Shown one piece after another: positions 1-8,296 of a stretch of 20,641 nucleotides of DNA. Source of the stretch: Scalindua_A sp046757465. Lineage in GTDB: Bacteria > Planctomycetota > Brocadiia > Brocadiales > Scalinduaceae. Under the pieces are notes generated by a model that saw only the letters and a program-made list of their open reading frames with translations, did not search any database and was not told the DNA's origin. The stretch is taken from the NCBI GenBank assembly GCA_046757465.1, contig JBHHYH010000057.1:1-20641 (forward strand). Reading direction: 5' to 3'. The number at the start of each line of letters is the position of its first letter. The stretch's first letter is position 1. The position numbers and the translations under genes are program-made.

Positions 1-56
1 TCATTACCACTTTTAACCTTGCTGCCATGAGCAAGGACAATTACGCCTGTTTTCAA
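1..56 (-). CDS. cbiX: Sirohydrochlorin cobaltochelatase CbiX, N-terminus only (cut by window edge)
   Basis: The first 18 complete codons of a gene running off the left edge are visible. From a TTG at 56-54 they read MKTGVIVLAHGSKVKSGN. The hydrophobic strand followed by AHGS is the N-terminal signature of the CbiX/CbiK/SirB chelatases, in which this His binds the metal. CbiX inserts cobalt into sirohydrochlorin in the cytoplasm, the committing step of oxygen-independent B12 synthesis. It begins 5 nt after the cbiA stop, and an AGGA lies about 10 nt upstream of the TTG inside the end of cbiA, so it should be co-translated with that operon. The call rests on a short stretch plus strong context; another AHGS-type chelatase is the main alternative. 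Confidence 0.7.
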   Translation of the reverse strand, partial: MKTGVIVLAHGSKVKSGN

Positions 57-61
57 TTTAA

Positions 62-1471
62 TTAGATCCTTTCTGTTATTAACTTGCTCTTGGAAACATT
101 TGAGATAGATTTTAGTAGATTTTTTGCCAACTCCGGATTGCTGCTGAAGTGTATGTGTGTGTAAGATGCAATGATATTGTCTTTATATATGCCATCAAAT
201 CCACATTGGCTTCCATTACTTTTTCTTTTCTCAAAAACGAAGATATTTTCTTCTGGAACATCTAACAATCTTGACCAATGGAATTCGTGTGCGCGAAATG
301 TATCTCCCTTCTTACAAAGAGGATTGTCACATAACGCATTAACAGAAACATAACCCAACCCCTGTCTTTTATTTTCCATCCTGGAGGTTCCCTCTAATAC
401 TCCACACATCTTGAATGGCCTCCCTTCAGTATCAATTATCTTCTCCAGCAGGTACATCATACCACCGCATTCACCGTATATTACAGTTCCCTGACTGGCC
501 GCATCTGATATTGCATTTCGCATACTTGTGTTCTTCATAAGCCCATCAGCATATAATTCAGGAAACCCCCCACCAATAAAAATACCATCTACATCATCAG
601 GAATACGTTTATCATTAAGTGGGCTGAAGTAACTAATCCTTGCACCCAATGATTCAAATAATTCGATATCATCCTGATAATAGAAGCAAAATGCTTCGTC
701 CTTCGCCAGTGCTATCTGTACATCAAATGTTCTATGGTTTTCTTGAAATATTGTCTTTTTATATTTTGGAAAATCATCGGCTGAACGGGCTACTTCGAGC
801 AATTTATCTATATCAACTGTCTTAAGTACCATTTCTCCTAATCTCTCGTAAAGAATTGAAGGACTCTTATTCTCGGCAGAAGGAATCAGACCAAGATGCC
901 TTTCTGGAATTGTGTTTTCTTTGTCTTTTTGCAGATAACCTAAAACGGGGATAGAACAAGTTTCCTCAATTGATTTTTTGATATAATCGTAATGGTTTTG
1001 ACTTGCCACGTTATTGACGATTACACCTGCCAGGTTTATGTCTTTATCATACTCTTTATAACCCAACACCATTGCACCTGCACTTTGTGCCATACCCTTT
1101 GCATTAATTACGAGAATGACGGGAGCTTTCAATACCTTTGCCAGGTAAGCGCTGCTACCAAGATCTGTAGAATCAATACTGCCATCATATAAACCCATTA
1201 CGCCTTCAATAACGGATATGTTAGCCTTAATAGCTGAACGTTCAAAGAGCTCCAGGCATACTCCATTACCCATAATCCATGTATCCAGATTTCTGGATGA
1301 ATTTCCTGTAACACGGTTATGGTGTGAGGGGTCTATGTAATCCGGGCCAGACTTGAACCCTTGCACCATCATCCCCTTTTTGACTAAAGCGGACATAATG
1401 CCCAGGGTAACCGTAGTCTTACCCACACCACTATTTGTTCCTGCAATCATAATTCGTGGTATATTAATCAT
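62..1471 (-). CDS. cbiA: Cobyrinate a,c-diamide synthase CbiA
   Basis: ATP- and glutamine-dependent amidation of cobyrinate side chains a and c in the cytoplasm. From the chosen ATG (469 aa) the P-loop GTNSGVGKT lies at residues 11-19 and the synthetase domain runs to about residue 240. A class I glutamine amidotransferase domain follows, with GIFIGGGFPELYADGL near residue 297, the nucleophile Cys335 in YGECGGMMYL, and THIHFSSNP near residue 440. Length is normal for CbiA (about 450-470 aa). The ATG at 1471 overlaps the cbiB stop as ATGA, typical of translational coupling. A start 27 nt further upstream would give an unconserved leader before MINIPR, so I reject it. All catalytic landmarks look intact. 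CobB of the aerobic route is a homologue, but the neighbours point to the cbi pathway. Confidence 0.95.
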   Translation of the reverse strand: MINIPRIMIAGTNSGVGKTTVTLGIMSALVKKGMMVQGFKSGPDYIDPSHHNRVTGNSSRNLDTWIMGNGVCLELFERSAIKANISVIEGVMGLYDGSIDSTDLGSSAYLAKVLKAPVILVINAKGMAQSAGAMVLGYKEYDKDINLAGVIVNNVASQNHYDYIKKSIEETCSIPVLGYLQKDKENTIPERHLGLIPSAENKSPSILYERLGEMVLKTVDIDKLLEVARSADDFPKYKKTIFQENHRTFDVQIALAKDEAFCFYYQDDIELFESLGARISYFSPLNDKRIPDDVDGIFIGGGFPELYADGLMKNTSMRNAISDAASQGTVIYGECGGMMYLLEKIIDTEGRPFKMCGVLEGTSRMENKRQGLGYVSVNALCDNPLCKKGDTFRAHEFHWSRLLDVPEENIFVFEKRKSNGSQCGFDGIYKDNIIASYTHIHFSSNPELAKNLLKSISNVSKSKLITERI

Positions 1472-2415
1472 ATAATCAATAAAATTGTTATGCCGCATGC
1501 AACCAACAACACTGCAGCCACAAAAACTATTCTTATGGTATGCCTAATATTATCCGGGACAATTTCATTTGTTTGTCCACCTATGAAGGGTTTATTCGAG
1601 ATAACACCTTTGTATGTGCTGGGGCCACCAAGTTTAATTCCTAATGCGCCTGCAATTGCAGCTTCTGGAATCCCACTATTCGGACTGGGATGTTTTCGCC
1701 TGTCTCTTTTGATTATTTTTATCGAATTTAAAAAATCTGCACCACACATATAAGAAGACATAGGTAATATTATGGCTGCAATCCTTGCAGGGACGTAATT
1801 AGCAATGTCGTCAAGTTTAGCCGATGCCCAGCCAAGATTCAGGTATTTCCTGTACTTATATCCGACCATAGAATCCAGTGTATTAATTGCCTTATAAGCT
1901 ATTGCAAGAGCAGGACCACCGATAAAGGCAAAAAATAATGGAGCAATTATTCCATCAACACAATTTTCTGCTGTCGTCTCTACACAAGCCTTTGTAATTT
2001 GTTGTTTGTTAAGATTATGTGTGTCTCTCCCTACAATTTGAGATAGTCTTTCACGCGCTTGTCCAATATTTCCAGATTCCAGCTCATTCATAACACCTTT
2101 CGCTTCTTTAAAAAGATCTCTAATAGATAATGAAAAGAAGATTATGATCGTGCTAATAGCAAATTCCCAAACCTTACCCAGGTGGCTAAAGATATTTATT
2201 ATTTCATAGGTTAATAGATATGTTCCAGATACAATAATTCCCGCAAGAAAAACACCAGCCAATCGTTCCGATGCAAATGCCTTTCTTAACACCTTCTCCA
2301 GCAATTCGACACACTTGCCTATTACTCTTACGGGATGAGGCAACCATCTTGGGTCTCCAATTAAGATGTCAAGTATAAAGGCAATACCAATTTGCAAGGC
2401 CAGATAATCATACAT
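1468..2415 (-). CDS. cbiB: Adenosylcobinamide-phosphate synthase CbiB
   Basis: Integral membrane enzyme (CbiB/CobD family) that joins the aminopropanol (phosphate) arm to adenosylcobyrate. The family hallmark ILIGDPRWLPHPV is at about residues 17-29 from the chosen start. Hydrophobic segments, a central conserved region around TKACVETTAENCVDGIIAP, and PNSGIPEAAIAGALG near the C-terminus follow. I chose the ATG at 2415 (315 aa, normal length). An in-frame upstream extension of 21 codons exists, but it falls in intergenic repeat-like DNA and encodes no conserved sequence. The stop overlaps cbiA by 4 nt (ATGA). The gap to cobQ holds a repeat mosaic, so this gene may depend on read-through. No strong Shine-Dalgarno is visible before the ATG. 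Confidence 0.93.
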   Translation of the reverse strand: MYDYLALQIGIAFILDILIGDPRWLPHPVRVIGKCVELLEKVLRKAFASERLAGVFLAGIIVSGTYLLTYEIINIFSHLGKVWEFAISTIIIFFSLSIRDLFKEAKGVMNELESGNIGQARERLSQIVGRDTHNLNKQQITKACVETTAENCVDGIIAPLFFAFIGGPALAIAYKAINTLDSMVGYKYRKYLNLGWASAKLDDIANYVPARIAAIILPMSSYMCGADFLNSIKIIKRDRRKHPSPNSGIPEAAIAGALGIKLGGPSTYKGVISNKPFIGGQTNEIVPDNIRHTIRIVFVAAVLLVACGITILLII

Positions 2416-2660
2416 AGCTTTTAACCACAGAGAACATTGAAAATAAATTCGAAATCCTAAGCACGAAATCCGAGACAATATCCAAATTTAAATTCTCAAA
2501 ATTCAAAACTGCCTGAATTATCATTTGTTTAGGTGGTTTGAAACATTAGAATTTGAATCATTCGAATTTGCCCGCCCCGTTAGCTAGCAAGCATCTTACG
2601 GGGTGAATATTTCGATATTCGATATTCGGATTTTCTATGCTTTATTTTGGCTGCAGCTCC
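2416..2660. repeat. Intergenic repeat mosaic between cobQ and cbiB
   Basis: No gene is visible. The stretch is a patchwork: an ACCACAGAGAACA-type motif at about 2425, blocks of AAATTCGAAATCC and AATTCTCAAAATTC, a stem with CCCCGT (2575-2580) and ACGGGG (about 2597-2602), the tandem TATTCGATATTCG near 2610-2630, and a GCTGCAGCTCCGCTGCG palindrome at about 2650-2666 that runs into the cobQ 3' end. Motifs of this style are common dispersed intergenic repeats in AT-rich bacterial genomes; copy number here cannot be known from one window. The last residues of CobQ (about ten, ending AAELQPK) appear to be encoded by the repeat. Confidence 0.55.
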
Positions 2661-4261
2661 GCTGCGCTTTGTGTATCTGAGAAAATTTGTGTCCCAATTA
2701 ATTTGTAAATCATATCCATCTTTATATGTTTGCGAACTAAGTCTGCAAGCCTATTATACTGCTCCTCCTTTTCTCTTTTTGCCGTAATCAGCTCATCACG
2801 TAATAAGGGCGAGATACTTTTATTTCCCCTGAGATAGTTAATAAGTCCCAGCCTGAATTCATCGTTGTCTAAAATACCGTGTACGTATGTGCCTATTACG
2901 TTTCCAGTATTAGAGACTGCGCCGTCAACCATGCTTATCGTGCCTGAGGCAGATTCGCCGTGGCGAACGCCTTTACCGGATCTTTCTGTAATTTTCAGGA
3001 ATGGTGATATCCCATTGAGCAACTTTGTTTCTCCCATGTGAATCTCATAACCAGTTATGTCACATTTAATATTATTGAATATATTACTGTTGTTGTACAT
3101 TCTTGCCTTGATTTGATAAGTATCTTTTTCCGGCTTAAAAAAAGTTATAGCATTAAGAAGCCCAAGGCCATCAATTTGGGATATATTAGATTCTGCATTT
3201 TCCGGGTCTTTAATTTGTTCACCAAGCATCTGATATCCACCACAAATCCCGATAACCATAGTACCTTCATTTGCAAAATTAACTATAGCATCTGCAATGC
3301 CATTTTCCTTTATAGCCCTTAAATCACCTATGGTATTCTTCGTACCTGGTAGTATGATCAAATCTGGTTTACCCAGGGATTTCACACTATCCACGAATCT
3401 TAGACGTACGTCCTTTTCTCGCTTAAGTATGTCAAAATCCGTAAAGTTGGATATTCTGGGCAGTCTTACTACTACAATCTCAATGGATGCCTTGTCTGGC
3501 TCACTATTCACAGATTGCAATTTATAATCGTTGTTTTCCAGACACACCGAATCTTCGTTATCAATCCTTATATCATCAAAATAAGGAATGACACCCAGGA
3601 CAGGTTTATCTATTTTCTTTTCTAACATATTGACGCCCGACTTCAGTATTTCCATATCACCTCTAAATTTGTTAATAATTACTCCGCAAATTCGTTGTCT
3701 TTCTTCATTACTCAACAATTCTAACGTACCTACAATCCATGCAAATGCTCCCCCCCTATCAATATCAGTCATAAGTAATACCGGTGCATCAGCCGTTTCT
3801 GCAATCTTCATGTTAACAATATCACTATCCTTAAGATTAATTTCCGAGGGACTGCCAGCCCCTTCAATAACAATGATGTCATATTGCTCTTTCAATCTTG
3901 CATATGCTTTCTTAGCAATATCCAGCATCATATTTTTATTCTGATAATACTCACCAGCAGTCATGTGTCTTAATGGTCTTCCCATTGTTATTACCTGTGA
4001 TCCATTATTGCCTGTTGGTTTGAGCAGGATAGGGTTCATCTCAACTGTTGGCTGTACACCTGCTGCCTCAGCCTGTGCCACTTGAGCCCTACCCATCTCC
4101 TTGCCATCTAGAGTTACGTATGAATTGAGTGACATATTTTGCGCCTTGAATGGGGCAACACTTAGTCCTTCCTGATGGAAAATGCGACACAATGCACATA
4201 CCATAATGCTCTTACCTACATCCGAACCAGTGCCTTGTACCATTATTGCCTTTGTTTGCAA
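2642..4261 (-). CDS. cobQ: Adenosylcobyric acid synthase CobQ/CbiP
   Basis: Adds four amide groups (b, d, e, g) to adenosylcobyrinate a,c-diamide using glutamine and ATP, in the cytoplasm. In the 539-aa product the P-loop GTGSDVGKS is at residues 10-18, the conserved FKAQNMSLNS at 38-47, the nucleophile Cys340 in GICGGYQMLG, and the His461 motif YVHGILDN. The start is a TTG at 4261, chosen because AAAGGAG lies 7 nt upstream; an ATG six codons in has no comparable site and would trim strand 1 of the P-loop domain. It overlaps the cobD 3' end by 19 nt, implying coupling. The extreme C-terminus (AAELQPK) looks like repeat read-through, not family sequence. All key residues are present. Confidence 0.95.
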   Translation of the reverse strand: MQTKAIMVQGTGSDVGKSIMVCALCRIFHQEGLSVAPFKAQNMSLNSYVTLDGKEMGRAQVAQAEAAGVQPTVEMNPILLKPTGNNGSQVITMGRPLRHMTAGEYYQNKNMMLDIAKKAYARLKEQYDIIVIEGAGSPSEINLKDSDIVNMKIAETADAPVLLMTDIDRGGAFAWIVGTLELLSNEERQRICGVIINKFRGDMEILKSGVNMLEKKIDKPVLGVIPYFDDIRIDNEDSVCLENNDYKLQSVNSEPDKASIEIVVVRLPRISNFTDFDILKREKDVRLRFVDSVKSLGKPDLIILPGTKNTIGDLRAIKENGIADAIVNFANEGTMVIGICGGYQMLGEQIKDPENAESNISQIDGLGLLNAITFFKPEKDTYQIKARMYNNSNIFNNIKCDITGYEIHMGETKLLNGISPFLKITERSGKGVRHGESASGTISMVDGAVSNTGNVIGTYVHGILDNDEFRLGLINYLRGNKSISPLLRDELITAKREKEEQYNRLADLVRKHIKMDMIYKLIGTQIFSDTQSAAELQPK

Positions 4262-5670
4262 GTTGAATCTCCTTTAATCATAAACGTAAACTCTTCCTCG
4301 CTTGCCACTTCAGCAGTTTGACAGCTGATAATTCCTTTCAATGCGTTCAAGAGTTTTTGATTTTCCTCTCTGGTCCTGACAGCAACACGAAAATACTTGT
4401 CACTCAAGCCAATAAAATTCGAACAATCTCTGATAATAATCTTATCTTTTAATAAAAGATCGTGGATTCTTGAAGACGTTATCTCACCATTTTCAATCCT
4501 AACCAGGATAAAATTGGCAGATGGGTATAATGGGTTTAGGCCTTCTATTTTAGAGAGACATTCATATAGGAATCTCTTTTCTATTGACATAAACGATCTT
4601 GTATTCAATATAAACATCTCATCATTTATTGCAACCTGGCCTGCAACCTGTGCAAGTGAGTTTACGGTCCATGGTTCTTTGAACCGTAATAAATTATTAA
4701 TAATAGATTCACATGCAACGAGATACCCAAGCCTGAGTCCTGGAAAACCATAAAATTTAGTTAATGATCGCACCACAATTAGATTTTCCATTGGACTTGC
4801 CTCTTTTATAACGGTAAACTCCTCTTCCTCTTCAACAAAATCCATGAATGCCTCATCCACAACTATTAATCTTTTTGGATAGTCTTTTGCGAATTCCAAT
4901 ATCTCTTGCTTTGTAACGAGCTGTCCGGTTGGATTGTTCGGGTTGCATAAGAAAACTACTCCCTCTCTAAGGTTTCTTAGTCTTGCATCATTCAAATCGA
5001 ATGAAAAGGATTTGTTTTGTAATTGCTCAATATCAGGTGAATTTCTACATGAGCTAAGCTCAGCCTTGTCGGGTTTTACTACCTCCCCTTTGTCCCCTCC
5101 TTGTGAAGGAGGGGAAAGAGGGGAGGTAAAACTATCATTTTCCAAATTCCTTCGTTGGACCCGTCCGAACGCCCGCCTGTCCCCCAATGCTTCCTTGCGG
5201 AAGCAAGGAATGGGGGTCGGGCAGAGCTTTGCTGGGTGGGGAGGAGGTGTGTAGGGATGGTTTTTCGCTTGATAGTGAGTGAATTCTTTGTTTATATCAT
5301 ATATGATTTCGATAATGTTGACATTTGCATTGTACAATGCGTCTTTAAATTCACTGAATGTAGGTTGCAGGACGGCGCCCTGTATGGGTTTCAGGGCTCG
5401 TGGTATCAGATGAAAAAGCTCATTTGAGCCATTACCAATGATTATGTTCGACTCTTTACAAGAGTGTTTCTTTGCAATGGACTTTCGCAGATCTGTACAT
5501 TCACTATCCGGATAGTTCAGGATATCATTAAATCGTTTCAGAATAACCTTGCGAACACTATCAGGGTAACCAAGCGGGTTTATGCTCGCACTGAAATCTA
5601 TAATTTCATCCGGATCAATCCCGTAAGCATTACATATCTTATTTATATTACCACCGTGTCCATTAAGCAT
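4243..5670 (-). CDS. cobD: L-threonine-O-3-phosphate decarboxylase CobD with in-frame repeat insertion
   Basis: PLP-dependent fold-type I enzyme that makes (R)-1-amino-2-propanol phosphate for the nucleotide-loop linker. Visible landmarks are HGGNI (residues 5-9), DFSASINPLGYP (25-36), CNPNNPTGQ (242-250), VDEAFMDF (271-278) and the PLP lysine Lys305 in RSLTKFYGFPGLRLGY. At 475 aa it is about 100 longer than usual (about 360-370). Some 75 extra residues (about 136-212, rich in Pro, Arg and Cys) sit between IIYDINKEF and the DIEQLQ segment and are encoded by palindromic repeat DNA. A further 20 or so residues form a C-terminal tail overlapping cobQ. The start is backed by AAGGAG 4 nt upstream. 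The reading frame survives, so it may be functional with a surface loop, or newly impaired. Confidence 0.88.
   Translation of the reverse strand: MLNGHGGNINKICNAYGIDPDEIIDFSASINPLGYPDSVRKVILKRFNDILNYPDSECTDLRKSIAKKHSCKESNIIIGNGSNELFHLIPRALKPIQGAVLQPTFSEFKDALYNANVNIIEIIYDINKEFTHYQAKNHPYTPPPHPAKLCPTPIPCFRKEALGDRRAFGRVQRRNLENDSFTSPLSPPSQGGDKGEVVKPDKAELSSCRNSPDIEQLQNKSFSFDLNDARLRNLREGVVFLCNPNNPTGQLVTKQEILEFAKDYPKRLIVVDEAFMDFVEEEEEFTVIKEASPMENLIVVRSLTKFYGFPGLRLGYLVACESIINNLLRFKEPWTVNSLAQVAGQVAINDEMFILNTRSFMSIEKRFLYECLSKIEGLNPLYPSANFILVRIENGEITSSRIHDLLLKDKIIIRDCSNFIGLSDKYFRVAVRTREENQKLLNALKGIISCQTAEVASEEEFTFMIKGDSTCKQRQ
5038..5265. repeat. Palindromic repeat element inserted in frame within cobD
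   Basis: Two hairpins dominate. The first pairs a TTTTAC plus CCTCCCC arm (about 5074-5101) with its near-perfect complement at 5105-5130, around the loop GTG. The second, 5181-5216, pairs CCCCCA and TTCCTTGC with GCAAGGAA and TGGGGG. It is flanked by CGCCCGCCTG and TCGGGCAG, which also flank a shorter hairpin at 15386-15410. The segment adds a multiple of three and has no stop on the coding strand. It encodes low-complexity residues such as TSPLSPPSQGG. Exact borders are estimated from where CobD family sequence resumes on each side. Confidence 0.7.
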
Positions 5671-5738
5671 ATCACTCCTTATTTAAAAGAAGACCATAGG
5701 ACTATGCAGATTTTCATGCTATCCGGAACCTAAATGCC

Positions 5739-6758
5739 TCAAACAGTTCTCAATTTTTTTAGTGTTTTTATCTCACCTACACTTTTGGCACGAAGAAGTT
5801 CACTCAACTTTGTACTAAAATTAACTTGCGCTTTTGTCCCTTCACCTTTCAAATGAGGTATCTCTCTCGAAAGTTTAATTATCTTGTCCAAAATATAATG
5901 CTTATGAGTACCATCTAAATCATGGCCTCTTTTTTTGATGTGTTCTATTAAGTTGTGTTCTATTAAGTCAGGAAGACCCTCATAAGTAATTTTTCGAGGT
6001 ACATGAGATTTTGTATATTTTACCTCTGCAATATGTGTTATTGCGCTTCGTTTTTTATTGCATCTGTGCGTTCTTAAAAATGCTATATATTTTGCATCTG
6101 GTGCTGAATTTTTTTGCACAGCTAAGACTTTTTTCTTTGTCAATTCCCAAAAAGCTGGATTTGTATAGATTACTAATACCTCTACAATATCTTTGATTTT
6201 TTGCTCTTCTATAACCTTTTTAGAATACATAGTATCACCAATATACTTTTTAAACAATTTAACCGTTTCTTTTTGAGAACACACTTCTGTGATATTTATT
6301 AAATCTTCCCACGAAAAAAAGAAAAATTCCTTTTTAGACAACTTTAATCCATCTCTTAATTTATTAATATCTTCATTTTTTATAGGTTGCTTATTAACAT
6401 ATACTAGCCTCACATTATTATCATATTCTACTCTTTTAATATCTAAGATAGTCTTATATTTCTCAAGCTGCTTAAAAATCGCCTTTCTACTTTTATACAG
6501 TTTGGATTCGATGAAAACTAAAAATCTATCATAAATTGTTAGCTGAAGATCTATCCTACTCTCTCCAGAATCATAAGAGACTTGAGTTTCAATATCAACT
6601 CGCTTTAATTCTTTTGGTTTTAAATTTATTTCGATCTTGTTTAAAAACTTCTGAACTATTTTTGCATTATCCTTTAGTATAAACCCATAAGCAGCAGAAA
6701 CTTGGTCTTCTTCATTGCTGAACTTATTTATTAATTCAAATATATTGTCTACATGCAT
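5739..6758 (-). CDS. PD-(D/E)XK nuclease superfamily protein of unknown role
   Basis: A 339-aa protein with the restriction-endonuclease-like core in its N-terminal third. A helix with NEEDQVSAAYGFIL (15-28) supplies an acidic residue. SRIDLQL carries Asp70, and VFIESKL carries Glu84 and Lys86, giving the D-x13-E-x-K pattern of an intact active site. The rest is Lys-rich, with no recognised second domain, signal peptide or membrane segment, so it is probably cytoplasmic and nucleic-acid binding. It is noticeably more AT- and Lys-rich than the cob genes either side and sits between murA and cobD, so it looks like an acquired cargo gene. No clear Shine-Dalgarno precedes the ATG. Similar stand-alone proteins are mostly uncharacterised; a defence or repair role is possible but not shown. 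Confidence 0.65.
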   Translation of the reverse strand: MHVDNIFELINKFSNEEDQVSAAYGFILKDNAKIVQKFLNKIEINLKPKELKRVDIETQVSYDSGESRIDLQLTIYDRFLVFIESKLYKSRKAIFKQLEKYKTILDIKRVEYDNNVRLVYVNKQPIKNEDINKLRDGLKLSKKEFFFFSWEDLINITEVCSQKETVKLFKKYIGDTMYSKKVIEEQKIKDIVEVLVIYTNPAFWELTKKKVLAVQKNSAPDAKYIAFLRTHRCNKKRSAITHIAEVKYTKSHVPRKITYEGLPDLIEHNLIEHIKKRGHDLDGTHKHYILDKIIKLSREIPHLKGEGTKAQVNFSTKLSELLRAKSVGEIKTLKKLRTV

Positions 6759-6902
6759 ACCATATACATAGATGAGTTAAAGACAATTTATGTTTATACT
6801 GTGCTTATTAGTATAAAAGATGATGGAATACCCGTTAAAGCTTTTATGTTCAAATATGACCAACATTCTGCATGTTTGCAAAATATAGAAGGCATTTGGT
6901 AG
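6753..6902 (+). other. Possible 49-codon plus-strand ORF, divergent from the nuclease-like gene
   Basis: The only plus-strand open frame I could not dismiss as a shadow. It starts at an ATG within the palindrome ATGCAT, which on the other strand holds the nuclease-like gene's start, and reads MHTIYIDELKTIYVYTVL through to a TAG at 6900-6902. It has no Shine-Dalgarno and no similarity that I recognise. It fills most of the 176-nt gap before murA. It may be chance or the remnant of a gene that arrived with the nuclease. Confidence 0.15.
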
Positions 6903-6934
6903 GATGAAGCAGACTCTTAAGAATGTCGATCCAT

Positions 6935-8209
6935 TTAATTCTTCACCGGATTGAAACGCTTAATTGAAGCACCTATTTTACTCAATCTCTCTTCCAGCCG
7001 TTCGTATCCCCTATCAATGTGATAGACGCGATCGACAGTCGATTCCCCTTCTGCGGCTAAAGCGGCGATTACCAAGGCCGCTCCTGCCTGAAGGTCACTG
7101 GACATCACGGTAGTGCCTGTCAAGTGATGTACGCCCGTAACAATTGCCTCATTAAGCTGGCATTTGATATTGGCTCCCATCCTATTCATTTCGTTAACAT
7201 GCATAAATCTATTCTCGAAAACTGTTTCTTTAACGACAGAGGTTCCTTGAGCGATCGTAAGCAATGCCATCATAGATGCCTGAAGGTCTGTTGGAAAACC
7301 TGGAAATGGCCATGTGGTAAAACTTACTGCCCGCATTCCCCCCCTGCGCTTAACTAATATCCTATTGTCGCCAAGGTCTGTAATTTCAACACCCATAGTT
7401 TGCAACTTGTTTACTACGATACTCAAATTACTCAGAATAGCATTCTTCACGACAACTTCTCCACCCGTAATAGCCGCTGCAGCCATGAAAAAACCAGTCT
7501 CAATCCTTGAAGGCATAGCAGTATATTCTACCCCAGTAAGGGTTTTAACTCCTTCAATTGTTATGTAGGAAGAGCCAGCCCCATTGATCCTTGCTCCCAT
7601 CTTGTTAAGCATATTTGCCAAATCAATAATCTCTGGCTCACATGCGGCACCGATTAAGTGGGTAGTTCCTTTGGCCAAACAAGCTGCCATCATTATGTTT
7701 TCTGTTCCTGTATGTGTAGGAAAGTCAAAGTAATAAGTAGTCCCTTTTAAACCTTTTGTACTTACAACGATGTTTCCGTTATCCCTCGTTATTGAAGCAC
7801 CGAGTTTTTGGAATGCCTCAAGATGCATATTAACAAGCCTGGCTCCAATGACACAGCCGCCGGGAAAGGAAACACCGGCTTTATTAAATCTACCAAGCAA
7901 TGTACCTGTTACCAGGAAAGAAGCCCTCATCTTCTTAACGAGGTCGTAAGGTGCCTGGTAATTATTGACTGACTGACAGTCGAGTACTATGGTCTTTGTC
8001 TTAGGATCGTAGTTGACTTTTGCTCCCAGTGCTTCAACTACTCTTGACATCGCTGCGACGTCACGTAGTGCTGGAACATTGTGAATGATTGTCGTTCCCT
8101 TGCTGGCCATAATTGAGGCTGCAATCATGGGAAGTACCCCATTTTTGACACCCAGAACTTCAACTTCTCCTTCCAGCTTTCCCCCACCGTTAATAATGAA
8201 TTGATCCAT
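6935..8209 (-). CDS. murA: UDP-N-acetylglucosamine 1-carboxyvinyltransferase MurA
   Basis: First committed step of peptidoglycan synthesis: transfers enolpyruvate from PEP to UDP-GlcNAc in the cytoplasm. The 424-aa product has normal length and the two-lobed EPSP-synthase-type repeats. Lys22 and Asn23 are in VKNGVLP, the catalytic Cys119 (the fosfomycin target) is in FPGGCVIGAR, RIETG is near residue 242, the Asp of FPTDLQA is near 308, and ENRFMHVNEM and YHIDRGYERLEERL lie in the C-terminal lobe. With Cys, not Asp, at 119, fosfomycin sensitivity would be expected. AAAGGA lies 9 nt before the ATG. It lies 87 nt after cbiO in the same direction, an unusual partner for cobalamin genes, and may simply share the transcript. 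Confidence 0.96.
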   Translation of the reverse strand: MDQFIINGGGKLEGEVEVLGVKNGVLPMIAASIMASKGTTIIHNVPALRDVAAMSRVVEALGAKVNYDPKTKTIVLDCQSVNNYQAPYDLVKKMRASFLVTGTLLGRFNKAGVSFPGGCVIGARLVNMHLEAFQKLGASITRDNGNIVVSTKGLKGTTYYFDFPTHTGTENIMMAACLAKGTTHLIGAACEPEIIDLANMLNKMGARINGAGSSYITIEGVKTLTGVEYTAMPSRIETGFFMAAAAITGGEVVVKNAILSNLSIVVNKLQTMGVEITDLGDNRILVKRRGGMRAVSFTTWPFPGFPTDLQASMMALLTIAQGTSVVKETVFENRFMHVNEMNRMGANIKCQLNEAIVTGVHHLTGTTVMSSDLQAGAALVIAALAAEGESTVDRVYHIDRGYERLEERLSKIGASIKRFNPVKN

Positions 8210-8296
8210 GTTTATTTATCCTTTCTTAGTTATTAAATACGCGGATAAAGACGGTTGGGAATCATTCTAGCAGGTAAGTTATAGAATTCCAGAATA

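Noticed and set aside
1472..1498. Upstream ATG for cbiA giving a 9-residue longer protein
   Set aside because: It lies inside cbiB and adds residues before the conserved first strand; the ATGA overlap at 1471-1468 is a better start.
1490..1753. Plus-strand open frame opposite cbiB
   Set aside because: Fully antisense to a conserved gene with no ribosome site; shadow.
2416..2478. 21-codon N-terminal extension of cbiB
   Set aside because: Encoded by intergenic repeat-like DNA; family sequence starts after the ATG at 2415.
4934..5427. Two overlapping plus-strand open frames opposite the cobD insertion
   Set aside because: They are open because the repeat DNA lacks stops on both strands; no known protein is encoded.
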